Shown here: piece after piece, positions 44,043 through 52,046 of the stretch
Numbering within the stretch: the stretch's first letter is position 1
Layout: every line of letters starts with the position of its first letter
Origin: Bacteroidales bacterium
Lineage (GTDB): Bacteria; Bacteroidota; Bacteroidia; Bacteroidales; VadinHA17
DNA: 64,000 nucleotides
NCBI GenBank assembly: GCA_021738535.1
Contig: JAIPBU010000021.1
Coordinates: 1-64,000, forward strand
Direction of reading: 5' to 3'
The notes under the pieces: model-generated
Told to the model about the DNA's origin: nothing
The model's database searches: none
The model's input: the letters and a program-made list of their open reading frames with translations, nothing else
Translations under genes and position numbers: made by a program

Positions 44043-44966
44043 TTAGTCCGGGAACCCACCTGGTACGGTGCCCCCTCCCTTTGCCCTGGCTTTTTTTCTT
44101 ATCTGGGCCATGTAAAGACCGGATATCATAATTATAATGCCAACGAATTTTTCAATTGTTATTATCTCTCCAATTGAGTAGAACGCAAAAACAGCAGTAA
44201 GTACAGGTATTATATTTGCAAAAAGGTTTGCTCTTGTAACCCCGATGACTCTGACTGTATACCCGAATAAGATGAAAGCACCACAGGACCCGAAGATGGC
44301 GAGTTGTATGACTGCTACAAGGGCATCCCCATCAGGTTTCATTTCAGGAATGTATTTACCCTCGGAAATGAGAAAGACCGGAAGGTAAAGTACCAGGCCT
44401 ATAATGTTCTGTACATTTACAATATACACAGGCCTGTAATTAAATGCCAGTTTTCGTAAAAGAAGAGAATAACCGGTTGCACACAGCACCGCGCAGAACA
44501 TGAGAATAATCCCTCTTATGTCAAAAGACAGGTTGCTCTTTCCGGCAACTATGAAAATCAGGATACCTGTAAAAGATACAACTACTCCCAGGTAATTAAA
44601 CCTGCTGAGCTTTTCCTTAAACAATATAAGCGCTCCAATTGCTGTAAATATCGGTATTGTTGATACAATTACCGATGCTACTGTAGATGAAACATATGTA
44701 AGCCCATGACTCTCAAATATGAAATACAGGAAGGGTTCAAAAGTTGCAATAAGAAAAAAATATTTCCTGTCTTCTTTCCGGATTTTCTCAAAGCGTCCTG
44801 TGATCAGCAGGAAAAGACTTAGCAGTACAACAGATATGGCAAGCCTGAAAAACACGATGGTAATTGGCCTGTATGCTTCGTTGGCTACTTTAAACCAAAC
44901 GTAGGAGAAGGCAAAGAATGCCATCGAAAATATTATCGATATATAAGCCTTGACAAGTTTGTTCAC
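44043..44966 (-). CDS. EamA/DMT-family transporter
   Basis: The 307-residue protein has ten predicted membrane helices in two five-helix halves, as in EamA metabolite exporters. VKAYISIIFSMAFFAFSYVW opens the first half and the second is introduced by GIILMFCAVLCATGYSLLLR. The start is GTG. The tail is short and basic (AQIRKKARAKGGG). Substrates of EamA proteins vary and cannot be told from sequence. It lies upstream of ablA but is separated by the ablA promoter. Confidence 0.85.
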   Translation of the reverse strand: MNKLVKAYISIIFSMAFFAFSYVWFKVANEAYRPITIVFFRLAISVVLLSLFLLITGRFEKIRKEDRKYFFLIATFEPFLYFIFESHGLTYVSSTVASVIVSTIPIFTAIGALILFKEKLSRFNYLGVVVSFTGILIFIVAGKSNLSFDIRGIILMFCAVLCATGYSLLLRKLAFNYRPVYIVNVQNIIGLVLYLPVFLISEGKYIPEMKPDGDALVAVIQLAIFGSCGAFILFGYTVRVIGVTRANLFANIIPVLTAVFAFYSIGEIITIEKFVGIIIMISGLYMAQIRKKARAKGGGTVPGGFPD

Positions 44967-45298
44967 CTTTATTTCTTAAATCAGGATGCGAAAATAGAAA
45001 TTTTATCCGGTATATAAACCTTTTATCGCTCATACCAGTGCTGCCTGACATGGTTATAATTTTCGAACATAATATGTTCAGGCAGAGATTAAGATGTGTA
45101 AGTTGTTTCATGTCAATATTATAATAATTATAATTGTTTCGAATGCCTGGTTTGTTCTGTACTTTTCCATATTTGCCAGTCCTTATAAATTTTATATATT
45201 TGTTCGCTCAAAAGGTTAGATATGAGAGGGTTAATTTTTTATGTTTAACCGGGTAAATAGCTATAAAACACAACTTTAAAATCAAAATTTAAATATCG
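44967..45298. other. Divergent promoter region between eamA-like and etfB
   Basis: This 332-base AT-rich spacer holds no gene. TATTTTCG on the minus strand (44989-44996) is a one-mismatch -7 candidate for the transporter gene. A canonical plus-strand promoter lies at 45172-45202, and the remaining 96 bases before etfB would be its leader. The leader shows no strong hairpin. Confidence 0.5.
45172..45202 (+). promoter_or_regulatory. Promoter of the etf operon (TTTG-N19-TATATTTG)
   Basis: TTTG at 45172-45175 and TATATTTG at 45195-45202 are 19 bases apart, an exact match to the Bacteroidota promoter pattern. Transcription should start near 45209. Confidence 0.78.
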
Positions 45299-46045
45299 AT
45301 GAAAATCCTTGTGTGCATCAGTAATGTTCCAGACACAACAACCAAAATCAAATTTACCGGTGACAATGAGTTAGACACAACCGGTATACAATGGGTAATC
45401 AACCCCTGGGACGAGTTATCTCTTACACGTGCTCTTGAATTGAAGGACAGCAATCCCGGTTTAATTGAATCGGTTACTGTTGCTCATGCAGGACCTGCTT
45501 CTTCAGAGCCTACAATTCGCAAGGCACTGGCCATTGGGGCCGACAGTGCAATACGTGTGAACGCAGAGCCTCTGGATGCCTTTTTTGTTGCAGCACAGCT
45601 GGAAAAGGTAATTACAGAGGAGAACTTTGATATTGTTCTTTGCGGAATTGAATCAAGTGACTTCAACGGGTCAACGGTTGGTGGCATGCTGGCCGAATTT
45701 CTTGGATATCCTTCTGTTTCTGCTGTTTCGGGTATTAATATTGAAAATGAAGATATTGTTATTAAGCGCGAAATAGATGGTGGCAGTGAGCTTGTATCAG
45801 TACCTGTGCCATTTGTTGCCATAGTGCAGAAAGGAATTGCAATTGAACCAAGAATTGCCGCCATGCGGGGTATTATGATGGCAAGGAAAAAACCAATTAA
45901 GGTTGTTGAGCCTGCAGATGTAAATGCACTCACTGAGGTCAGTTCCTATGAGATGCCGCCGGAGAAGGAGGCCTGTAAATTTATTGATCCTGATAACCCG
46001 GAAGAACTGATTGATATACTGCAGAACAAAGAAAAACTCATCTAA
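45299..46045 (+). CDS. etfB: Electron transfer flavoprotein beta subunit
   Basis: The 248-residue protein is EtfB: MKILVCISNVPDTTTKIKFT at the N-terminus, INPWDELSLTRALELKD, and the nucleotide-binding VLCGIESSDFNGSTVGGMLA. It binds AMP (or FAD in bifurcating types) and partners EtfA. It takes electrons from acyl-CoA dehydrogenase, encoded at the end of this five-gene operon, and hands them to the membrane Fe-S oxidoreductase encoded next to it. Confidence 0.94.
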   Translation: MKILVCISNVPDTTTKIKFTGDNELDTTGIQWVINPWDELSLTRALELKDSNPGLIESVTVAHAGPASSEPTIRKALAIGADSAIRVNAEPLDAFFVAAQLEKVITEENFDIVLCGIESSDFNGSTVGGMLAEFLGYPSVSAVSGINIENEDIVIKREIDGGSELVSVPVPFVAIVQKGIAIEPRIAAMRGIMMARKKPIKVVEPADVNALTEVSSYEMPPEKEACKFIDPDNPEELIDILQNKEKLI

Positions 46046-46076
46046 TTTATTAAAGCATAATAAAAAACGAAATAAA

Positions 46077-47048
46077 ATGTCAGTATTAGTATATACAGAA
46101 AACTGGGACGGTAAATTCAAGAAATTATCATTTGAACTGGTCTCATATGCATATGGTGTAGCTTCAATGATTGATACAGACGTAGTTGCAGTTTCCATAG
46201 GTGATGTTGACGACGGTGAACTTGAAAAGCTTGGTAATTACGGAGCTAAAAAAGTGATCTCAGTAAATAAGGAAGAATTGAAGGGTCTTGACAGCCAGGC
46301 TTATGCTGCAGTAATTAGTGAAATTGCAGGAAGAGAAGAAGCCGCCGTGCTTGTACTGTCAAACAACAATACCGGTAAGGCAGTTGCGCCGAGGCTTTCT
46401 GTGAAACTGAATGCCGGTGTTGGTGCAGGTGTAAGTAAGCTGCCTTCATCAACGGATCCTTTTACGGTTTATAAAAGGGTTTACTCAGGTAATGCTTATG
46501 CAAACATTGTAATTAAGTCGGATATTAAAATATTAACCCTTGAACAGAATTCTTTTGAAGTTAATGAGACGGGAGGAAATGCTGAGATTGAGCAGATGGA
46601 TTATGACCTGGATGAGTCACTGGTAAAGACAGAGATAAGGGATGTAAGCAAGCAGACGGGAAAACTTCTTCTTACCGATGCCGAAATAGTTGTATCCGGT
46701 GGAAGAGGAATGAAATCGCCCGACAACTGGCAACCCCTTGTTGAACTGGCTGAGCTTCTTGGCGGGGCAACAGCATGCTCAAGGCCTGTTTCAGATGAAG
46801 GGTGGAGACCACATGAAGAGCATACAGGGCAGACCGGGAAAATAATTGCTCCTAATCTTTACATAGCAGTAGGTATCTCAGGAGCTACCCAGCATATTGC
46901 AGGTGTTAGCTCATCTAAATGTATTGTTGCGGTTAACAATGACAAGGATGCTCCTGTTTTTGAGTCTGCCAAATACGGTATTGTAGGTGATGCCATGAAG
47001 GTATTGCCCGGGCTTATAGAAGCTGTAAAGAATACCAGGACCAGCTAG
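46077..47048 (+). CDS. etfA: Electron transfer flavoprotein alpha subunit
   Basis: The protein (323 residues from the ATG at 46077) has the EtfA FAD-binding C-terminal domain: IVVSGGRGMKSPDNWQPLVE, LGGATACSRPVSDEGWRPHE, TGKIIAPNLYIAVGISGATQ and CIVAVNNDKDAPVFESAKYG. The open frame extends upstream into etfB, but the ATG 31 bases after the etfB stop is where EtfA similarity begins. Confidence 0.94.
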   Translation: MSVLVYTENWDGKFKKLSFELVSYAYGVASMIDTDVVAVSIGDVDDGELEKLGNYGAKKVISVNKEELKGLDSQAYAAVISEIAGREEAAVLVLSNNNTGKAVAPRLSVKLNAGVGAGVSKLPSSTDPFTVYKRVYSGNAYANIVIKSDIKILTLEQNSFEVNETGGNAEIEQMDYDLDESLVKTEIRDVSKQTGKLLLTDAEIVVSGGRGMKSPDNWQPLVELAELLGGATACSRPVSDEGWRPHEEHTGQTGKIIAPNLYIAVGISGATQHIAGVSSSKCIVAVNNDKDAPVFESAKYGIVGDAMKVLPGLIEAVKNTRTS

Positions 47049-47069
47049 TTCCACTTCAAACTTCGCAAT

Positions 47070-48398
47070 ATGCAAAAGCAGATAATATTCTTAATAGTCC
47101 TTTTACTGACGCTTGGTGTATTTACCTATACATCAATCAGAATTGCGCGGTTTTTCAGGCTTACAAAACCGGCCTTTCGGGTAAGGAATACAGGGAAGAG
47201 AATATCTGAAACAATGAAGGTGGCATTTGGCCAGTCCAAGATGTTCAGATTACCCGTGGTTGGGACAATGCATGCCCTTGTATTCTGGGGTTTCTGTGTT
47301 ATACTGATAGGAAGTGTTGAAATGATCATCGATGGCCTGGCAGGTACTGAGAGAGTACTGAAAGTACTGGGTGTTGTCTATGATATCATTATTGCTTCAG
47401 GAGATATTTTTGCCCTGGTGGTTGCAGTTTTTATTATTGCATTTCTTGTGCGCAGACTCTTCCTTCATATTCAAAGGTTTGAAGGTTCAGAGATGAAAAG
47501 GGCATCACATATTGATGCAAACATAGCACTGACGCTTATTCTTTTGTTAATGCTAAGCCTCCTGGGAATGAATACTGCTTATTATGCTTCTGTTGAAGTA
47601 AAGGGCGCTGAACTGGCAGGAATATATCCTGTAAGCTCGCTTATAGCTCCCGTTTATGCAGACTCTTCACCGGAAACAATCCACTTACAGCATGAGATAT
47701 ACTGGTGGTTGCATATAGTGCTTATTTTTATTTTTGCCAATATACTGCCTTACAGTAAGCACTTCCATGTATTTATGTCAATTCCGAATGTTTTCCTGAG
47801 CAGGCTGTGGCCATTGGGAAAAATGATTAACATGGACAATATCACCAGGGAAGTGAAGATGATGATGGACCCTGAGACTGCCTTCAGTGAGGCAACTGAT
47901 GAGGCTCCAATTGAAAGATTCGGTGTTAAGGATATTGAAGATATAACATGGAAGAATTATCTTGACTCTCTCTCATGTACTCAGTGTGGAAGATGCACGG
48001 CCGTATGTCCTGCAAATATTACGGGCAAGAAACTATCGCCCCGTAAAATTATTATGGATATGCGTTCAAGAATGAATGATAAGGGACCGGGTCTGGTCAG
48101 GAACGGTAGTGAGTATAACGACTCAAAGAGTCTCCTGAATGATTATATAAGCAAAGAAGAATTATGGGCCTGTACAACCTGCAATGCCTGTGCAAAAGAA
48201 TGTCCCATAAATATTAATCATCCCGAGGTGATACTCGGAATGCGCAGGTATATGGTTATGGAAGAGGGAGATGCGCCCGGTGAAGTTAAGGCAGTTTTTA
48301 ATAATATTGAAAATAATGGTGCACCATGGCAGTATTCATCTGAAGACCGCTTGCTGTGGGCTGATAATATTGAGGTTTCAATCAACGAGCAGGAATAG
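47070..48398 (+). CDS. Membrane Fe-S oxidoreductase subunit (EMO/HdrE-D-like)
   Basis: The 442-residue protein joins a nitrate-reductase-gamma-like membrane domain (helices at about 5-25, 65-90, 105-130, 150-175 and 205-225; His in GTMHALVFWGF and LQHEIYWWLHIVLIF as possible b-haem ligands) to a cytoplasmic domain with two 4Fe-4S motifs (CTQCGRCTAVCPANITGKKL, CTTCNACAKECPININHPEV). Together with the CCG-domain protein that follows, it has all the parts of the one-piece ETF:menaquinone oxidoreductase known from other anaerobes. The inferred role is moving electrons between ETF and menaquinone. Confidence 0.85.
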   Translation: MQKQIIFLIVLLLTLGVFTYTSIRIARFFRLTKPAFRVRNTGKRISETMKVAFGQSKMFRLPVVGTMHALVFWGFCVILIGSVEMIIDGLAGTERVLKVLGVVYDIIIASGDIFALVVAVFIIAFLVRRLFLHIQRFEGSEMKRASHIDANIALTLILLLMLSLLGMNTAYYASVEVKGAELAGIYPVSSLIAPVYADSSPETIHLQHEIYWWLHIVLIFIFANILPYSKHFHVFMSIPNVFLSRLWPLGKMINMDNITREVKMMMDPETAFSEATDEAPIERFGVKDIEDITWKNYLDSLSCTQCGRCTAVCPANITGKKLSPRKIIMDMRSRMNDKGPGLVRNGSEYNDSKSLLNDYISKEELWACTTCNACAKECPININHPEVILGMRRYMVMEEGDAPGEVKAVFNNIENNGAPWQYSSEDRLLWADNIEVSINEQE

Positions 48399-48406
48399 TT
48401 TCTCCT

Positions 48407-49201
48407 ATGGAAAAAAAGAAAATAGATGTACCGGTAATGGCTGAGCTGTTCAGCAAGGGTAAAAAACCCGAATACCTTTTCTGGGTAGGCTGTGCCGGCG
48501 CTTTTGACGACCGTTATAAGAAAGTTGCGGCTGCATTTGCTAAAATACTTAAGCACCTGGATATAAGTTATGCCGTACTTGGTAAGGAAGAAACCTGTAC
48601 CGGCGACCCGGCCAGGAGGGCAGGCAACGAAATGGTTTACCAGATGCAGGCCCTGCAGAATATTGAACTTTTTAAGACATATGAAATAAAAAAAGTTATA
48701 ACAATATGTCCGCACTGCTATAATATATTTAAGAATGAATACCCGGATCTCGGAGCCGATTTTGAGGTTATTAATTATCTAAGTTTCCTGGCAGACATGC
48801 TGCATGAAAAGAAACTGAAACTTGATAACAGTGTACTTCATGACAGGATTATTACTTATCATGACCCGTGTTACCTGGGCCGTGGGAATGACATTTATGA
48901 TGAACCCCGAGAGTTGCTTGCAACAATGACCCCGGCACTAAGGGAAATGAAGCGTAACAGGAGTAATGCACTTTGCTGCGGTGCGGGAGGAGCACAAATG
49001 TTTAAGGAAGCGGAAAAAGGAGATAAGGAAGTATTTATTGAACGCACCGAGGATGCAATAGATACAGGTGCTGATATTATTGCAAGTGCGTGTCCCTTTT
49101 GTATGACCATGATGACGGATGGAATAAAGTACAAAAACAGGGAAGATGAAATGCATAACCTTGATATTGCCGAACTTATTGTAAAAGCATTAAAAATATA
49201 G
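48407..49201 (+). CDS. CCG-domain Fe-S protein (HdrB/D-like) of the ETF oxidoreductase
   Basis: The 264-residue protein contains two cysteine-rich CCG domains: CAGAFDDRYKK with GKEETCTGD and VITICPHCYNIFKNEYPD, then YHDPCYLGRGNDIYDEP with NALCCGAGGAQMFKEAEKG and ACPFCMTMMTDG. Such domains bind non-cubane or 4Fe-4S clusters in HdrB, GlpC and LldE relatives. The gene starts 8 bases after the membrane subunit gene and 25 bases before the dehydrogenase gene. Confidence 0.88.
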   Translation: MEKKKIDVPVMAELFSKGKKPEYLFWVGCAGAFDDRYKKVAAAFAKILKHLDISYAVLGKEETCTGDPARRAGNEMVYQMQALQNIELFKTYEIKKVITICPHCYNIFKNEYPDLGADFEVINYLSFLADMLHEKKLKLDNSVLHDRIITYHDPCYLGRGNDIYDEPRELLATMTPALREMKRNRSNALCCGAGGAQMFKEAEKGDKEVFIERTEDAIDTGADIIASACPFCMTMMTDGIKYKNREDEMHNLDIAELIVKALKI

Positions 49202-49226
49202 ATTATTAATCAAAGAATTATATAAA

Positions 49227-51002
49227 ATGGAAAACACAGAACTCCTGAAAAGTGGAGAATTCCTTGTACGGGAAGTAGATCCGGCTGATGTTTTTATCCC
49301 GGAAGAGTATGATGAAGAGCAGATTATGATAGCTCAGACCTGCAAGGATTTCCTGGAAGCCGAGGTATATCCAAAGCTTGAAGACCTTGATAAAGGTGAC
49401 AGGGAACTGATGAAAGAATTACTTAAAAAATCAGGTGATCTTGGACTGATGGGAATATCAGTGAGTGAAGAATATGGTGGGTTTGGCCAGTCTTTTGTTA
49501 CCCAGATGCTTGCAGCAGAGACAATTGGTGCAGCTTATTCATTTTCAGTGGCCTTTATGGCTCACTGCGGCATAGGTACATTACCTATTATGTACTATGG
49601 AAATGAAGACCAGAGACAACGTTATGTGACCAAACAGGCAACAGGAGAACTCCTGGGAGCATATTGCCTTACTGAACCGGGGGCCGGTAGTGATGCCAAT
49701 TCAGGTAAAACAAATGCTGTTCCCTCTGAGGATGGCAGTCATTATATCCTTAACGGTCAAAAAATGTGGATCACCAATGGTGGTTTTGCAGATACACAGA
49801 CTGTTTTTGCAAAGATTGAAAATGACAGGGTTCTAAGTGCCTTTATTGTTGATACAGACAGTGAGGGTGTTGTGGTAGGACCTGATGAGCATAAAATGGG
49901 GATTAAAGGTTCTTCAACCACGCAGATCTATTATAACGATGTAAAGGTGCCTGCTGAAAACCTCCTGGGCCAGAGGGGACAGGGCTTCAGGATAGCCCTT
50001 AGTATTTTGCATATGGGAAGGATTAAGCTGGGTGCCAATGTGCTGGGAGCATCAAAAAAGGCGATAACCGATTCAGTGCGTTATGCCAATGAAAGAAAGC
50101 AGTTTGGTACACAAATAGCAAATTTCGGAGCTATCAAACATAAGCTGGCCGAAATGGTTATCCGCACCTTTGCAGCTGAATCTTCAATATACAGGGTGAG
50201 TAAAGATATTGACTGCCTTATAGAAAAATATGTTGCAGAAGGATGTGATAAAGGGAAGGCCTCAATTGACGCTATTGCCCATTATGCCGTTGAAGCGGCT
50301 ATATTAAAAGTCTATGGATCTGAAATGCTTGATTATGTCGTTGATGAGGCCGTACAGGTTCACGGCGGAATGGGTTATTCTTCTGAAATGGATATCGAAA
50401 GAGGCTACCGCGATTCACGTATAAACAGGATATTTGAAGGGACCAACGAAATAAACAGGATCCTGGTGGTTGATACAGCCATGAAAAGAGCTAAAAAAGG
50501 AGAGTACGGATTGTTTGAGGAGGCAGAAAAACTTGCAGGTAATATTGCTGGGATTGATGTGTACAAAGGTGGCGATGATGACTTCTTTACTGAAAAATCA
50601 GGCTACATAAAGAATATGAAAAGGACTGCCCTGCTGCTTCTAAATGCAGCTTCAACTGCCTACGGCCGCAAACTGGTGCATGAACAGGAGATTCTTAATA
50701 ATATTTCTGATATAATAATGGAAATATATGTAGCAGAGTCTACTGCACTCAGGGTTAAGAAAATTGAAAGCCTTAAAGGAGACGCAGGTATATTCAGGGA
50801 CATCCTCGATGTCTATGTATACAATGCCGTGCAGGACGTCAGAAGATCGGCGCTTGATGCAGTTTACTCGCTTGACGCTGATAATAAGGATGAACTGGTA
50901 AAGGCTGTAAGTGATCTTTCAGAAGCAGCGGGAGTAAATGTGAAAGCTTGCCGCAGGCGGATAGCTGATAAACTGATTGAAGACAACGAATATAAGTTTT
51001 AG
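49227..51002 (+). CDS. Acyl-CoA dehydrogenase
   Basis: The 591-residue flavoenzyme introduces the alpha-beta double bond into acyl-CoA. It has the ACAD signatures GAYCLTEPGAGSDANSGKTN, GQKMWITNGGFADTQTVFAK, RKQFGTQIANFGAIKHKLAE and VQVHGGMGYSSEMDIERGYR, with the catalytic Glu expected in IFEGTNEINRILV. A ~170-residue extra C-terminal helical domain makes it like VLCAD/ACAD9-type enzymes. Substrate length is unknown. As the last gene of etfB-etfA-oxidoreductase-CCG it is the natural ETF electron donor. Confidence 0.93.
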   Translation: MENTELLKSGEFLVREVDPADVFIPEEYDEEQIMIAQTCKDFLEAEVYPKLEDLDKGDRELMKELLKKSGDLGLMGISVSEEYGGFGQSFVTQMLAAETIGAAYSFSVAFMAHCGIGTLPIMYYGNEDQRQRYVTKQATGELLGAYCLTEPGAGSDANSGKTNAVPSEDGSHYILNGQKMWITNGGFADTQTVFAKIENDRVLSAFIVDTDSEGVVVGPDEHKMGIKGSSTTQIYYNDVKVPAENLLGQRGQGFRIALSILHMGRIKLGANVLGASKKAITDSVRYANERKQFGTQIANFGAIKHKLAEMVIRTFAAESSIYRVSKDIDCLIEKYVAEGCDKGKASIDAIAHYAVEAAILKVYGSEMLDYVVDEAVQVHGGMGYSSEMDIERGYRDSRINRIFEGTNEINRILVVDTAMKRAKKGEYGLFEEAEKLAGNIAGIDVYKGGDDDFFTEKSGYIKNMKRTALLLLNAASTAYGRKLVHEQEILNNISDIIMEIYVAESTALRVKKIESLKGDAGIFRDILDVYVYNAVQDVRRSALDAVYSLDADNKDELVKAVSDLSEAAGVNVKACRRRIADKLIEDNEYKF

Positions 51003-51009
51003 CAGAATA

Positions 51010-51975
51010 CTATTTTCTGCCTGTCTCTTTTAATATTGCATCCATAAGGCTGTAAGGTGAAGAAAGATCTACATCCTGGGACAGTTCCCAGGCCATTATG
51101 CCCCCAATGCCGTTTTTAATCAGGAAGGATGTTTTTTCCCTGATAAGATACCTGCCGTTGAAGCTGTACCTTCCGTAATTATTTGATGCAGGAGGAGGAT
51201 AGGCCATTTCCACTATAGTGGCATATGTATATGATCTTGGTGAAATATCTCCTTCAAGATAAGGGCGTTTGGCATAAAAAGGAACACCCATGATTAATTT
51301 GTCAGGTGGTATCCCCGCATCAAGGTGCAGGTTTGTATAGTCTTTAAACATCCACAATGGTACCTGGTTGCCTTCATCATCAAAAAAACCGTAACTCATA
51401 ACATTGATATAGTCAACCAGGTTAATGACAGAGGCAGAGAAAGTAGCATTGGAGGGAGCCATTGCAATAGAGAATAAAAGTCCGTTCGCGCGAAGCGACT
51501 GTGATAGCATATTTATTAATACACTGTGATCCTGGGGCCTTACAGTAAGGGGATATGATTCCCAGTCAAGGTCAACACCGTTAATCCCATTGTCAAGACA
51601 GAAGCTTGTAAGGCGGTCAACATAATCCTGGCGCAGAGAAGGATCTTCAAACATTGTAAAGATAGTTTCGGATTCGTACCAGCCACCAAGAACAAGAAAT
51701 AATAATGTTTCTGTTCCTTCTGTATATGTTTTAATTAATTCAATGTCTTCGGTCATCCCTTCGGGAATAAAAAATTCACCCTGCTGATCCGGCGCAATTG
51801 AGAAATAATACAGGTGATCAAGGTATGGCAGGACGGTCATATCAGCATTGTCTATTCCCCAATGGGGCAGATAAGCTGCTACGAGGATATCATTCTCCGG
51901 TATGCCTGTCTTTTTATCGGTGCAAGCGGAAAGCAAGACAAATATACCCATCCAGAAAAAAAAACGTATTTTCAT
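51010..51975 (-). CDS. GH18 lipoprotein (chitinase or endo-N-acetylglucosaminidase-like)
   Basis: The protein (321 residues from the ATG at 51975) has a lipoprotein signal (MKIRFFFWMGIFVLLSAC; Cys18) and a GH18 barrel. The catalytic motif DGxDxDxE reads NGVDLDWE at about 132-139: the first Asp is Asn, but the two later Asp and the catalytic Glu139 are kept. Other strand motifs are LVAAYLPHWGI, LLFLVLGGWY, YINVMSYGFFD and GIGGIMAWELSQD. It lies head to head with a GH92 alpha-mannosidase, so glycan or N-glycan breakdown is a fair inference. A longer frame to 52029 lacks a signal-like start and is rejected. Confidence 0.85.
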   Translation of the reverse strand: MKIRFFFWMGIFVLLSACTDKKTGIPENDILVAAYLPHWGIDNADMTVLPYLDHLYYFSIAPDQQGEFFIPEGMTEDIELIKTYTEGTETLLFLVLGGWYESETIFTMFEDPSLRQDYVDRLTSFCLDNGINGVDLDWESYPLTVRPQDHSVLINMLSQSLRANGLLFSIAMAPSNATFSASVINLVDYINVMSYGFFDDEGNQVPLWMFKDYTNLHLDAGIPPDKLIMGVPFYAKRPYLEGDISPRSYTYATIVEMAYPPPASNNYGRYSFNGRYLIREKTSFLIKNGIGGIMAWELSQDVDLSSPYSLMDAILKETGRK

Positions 51976-52046
51976 TATTAACTGGTTAGAGAGAATAAAG
52001 ATATTATTTTTGAGTAATAGATTAAACAAAAACTGGGAGGTCTCCT

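Noticed and set aside
48218-48715. 165-codon frame opposite the ETF oxidoreductase genes
   Set aside because: It spans two convincing genes on the plus strand and shows no domain.
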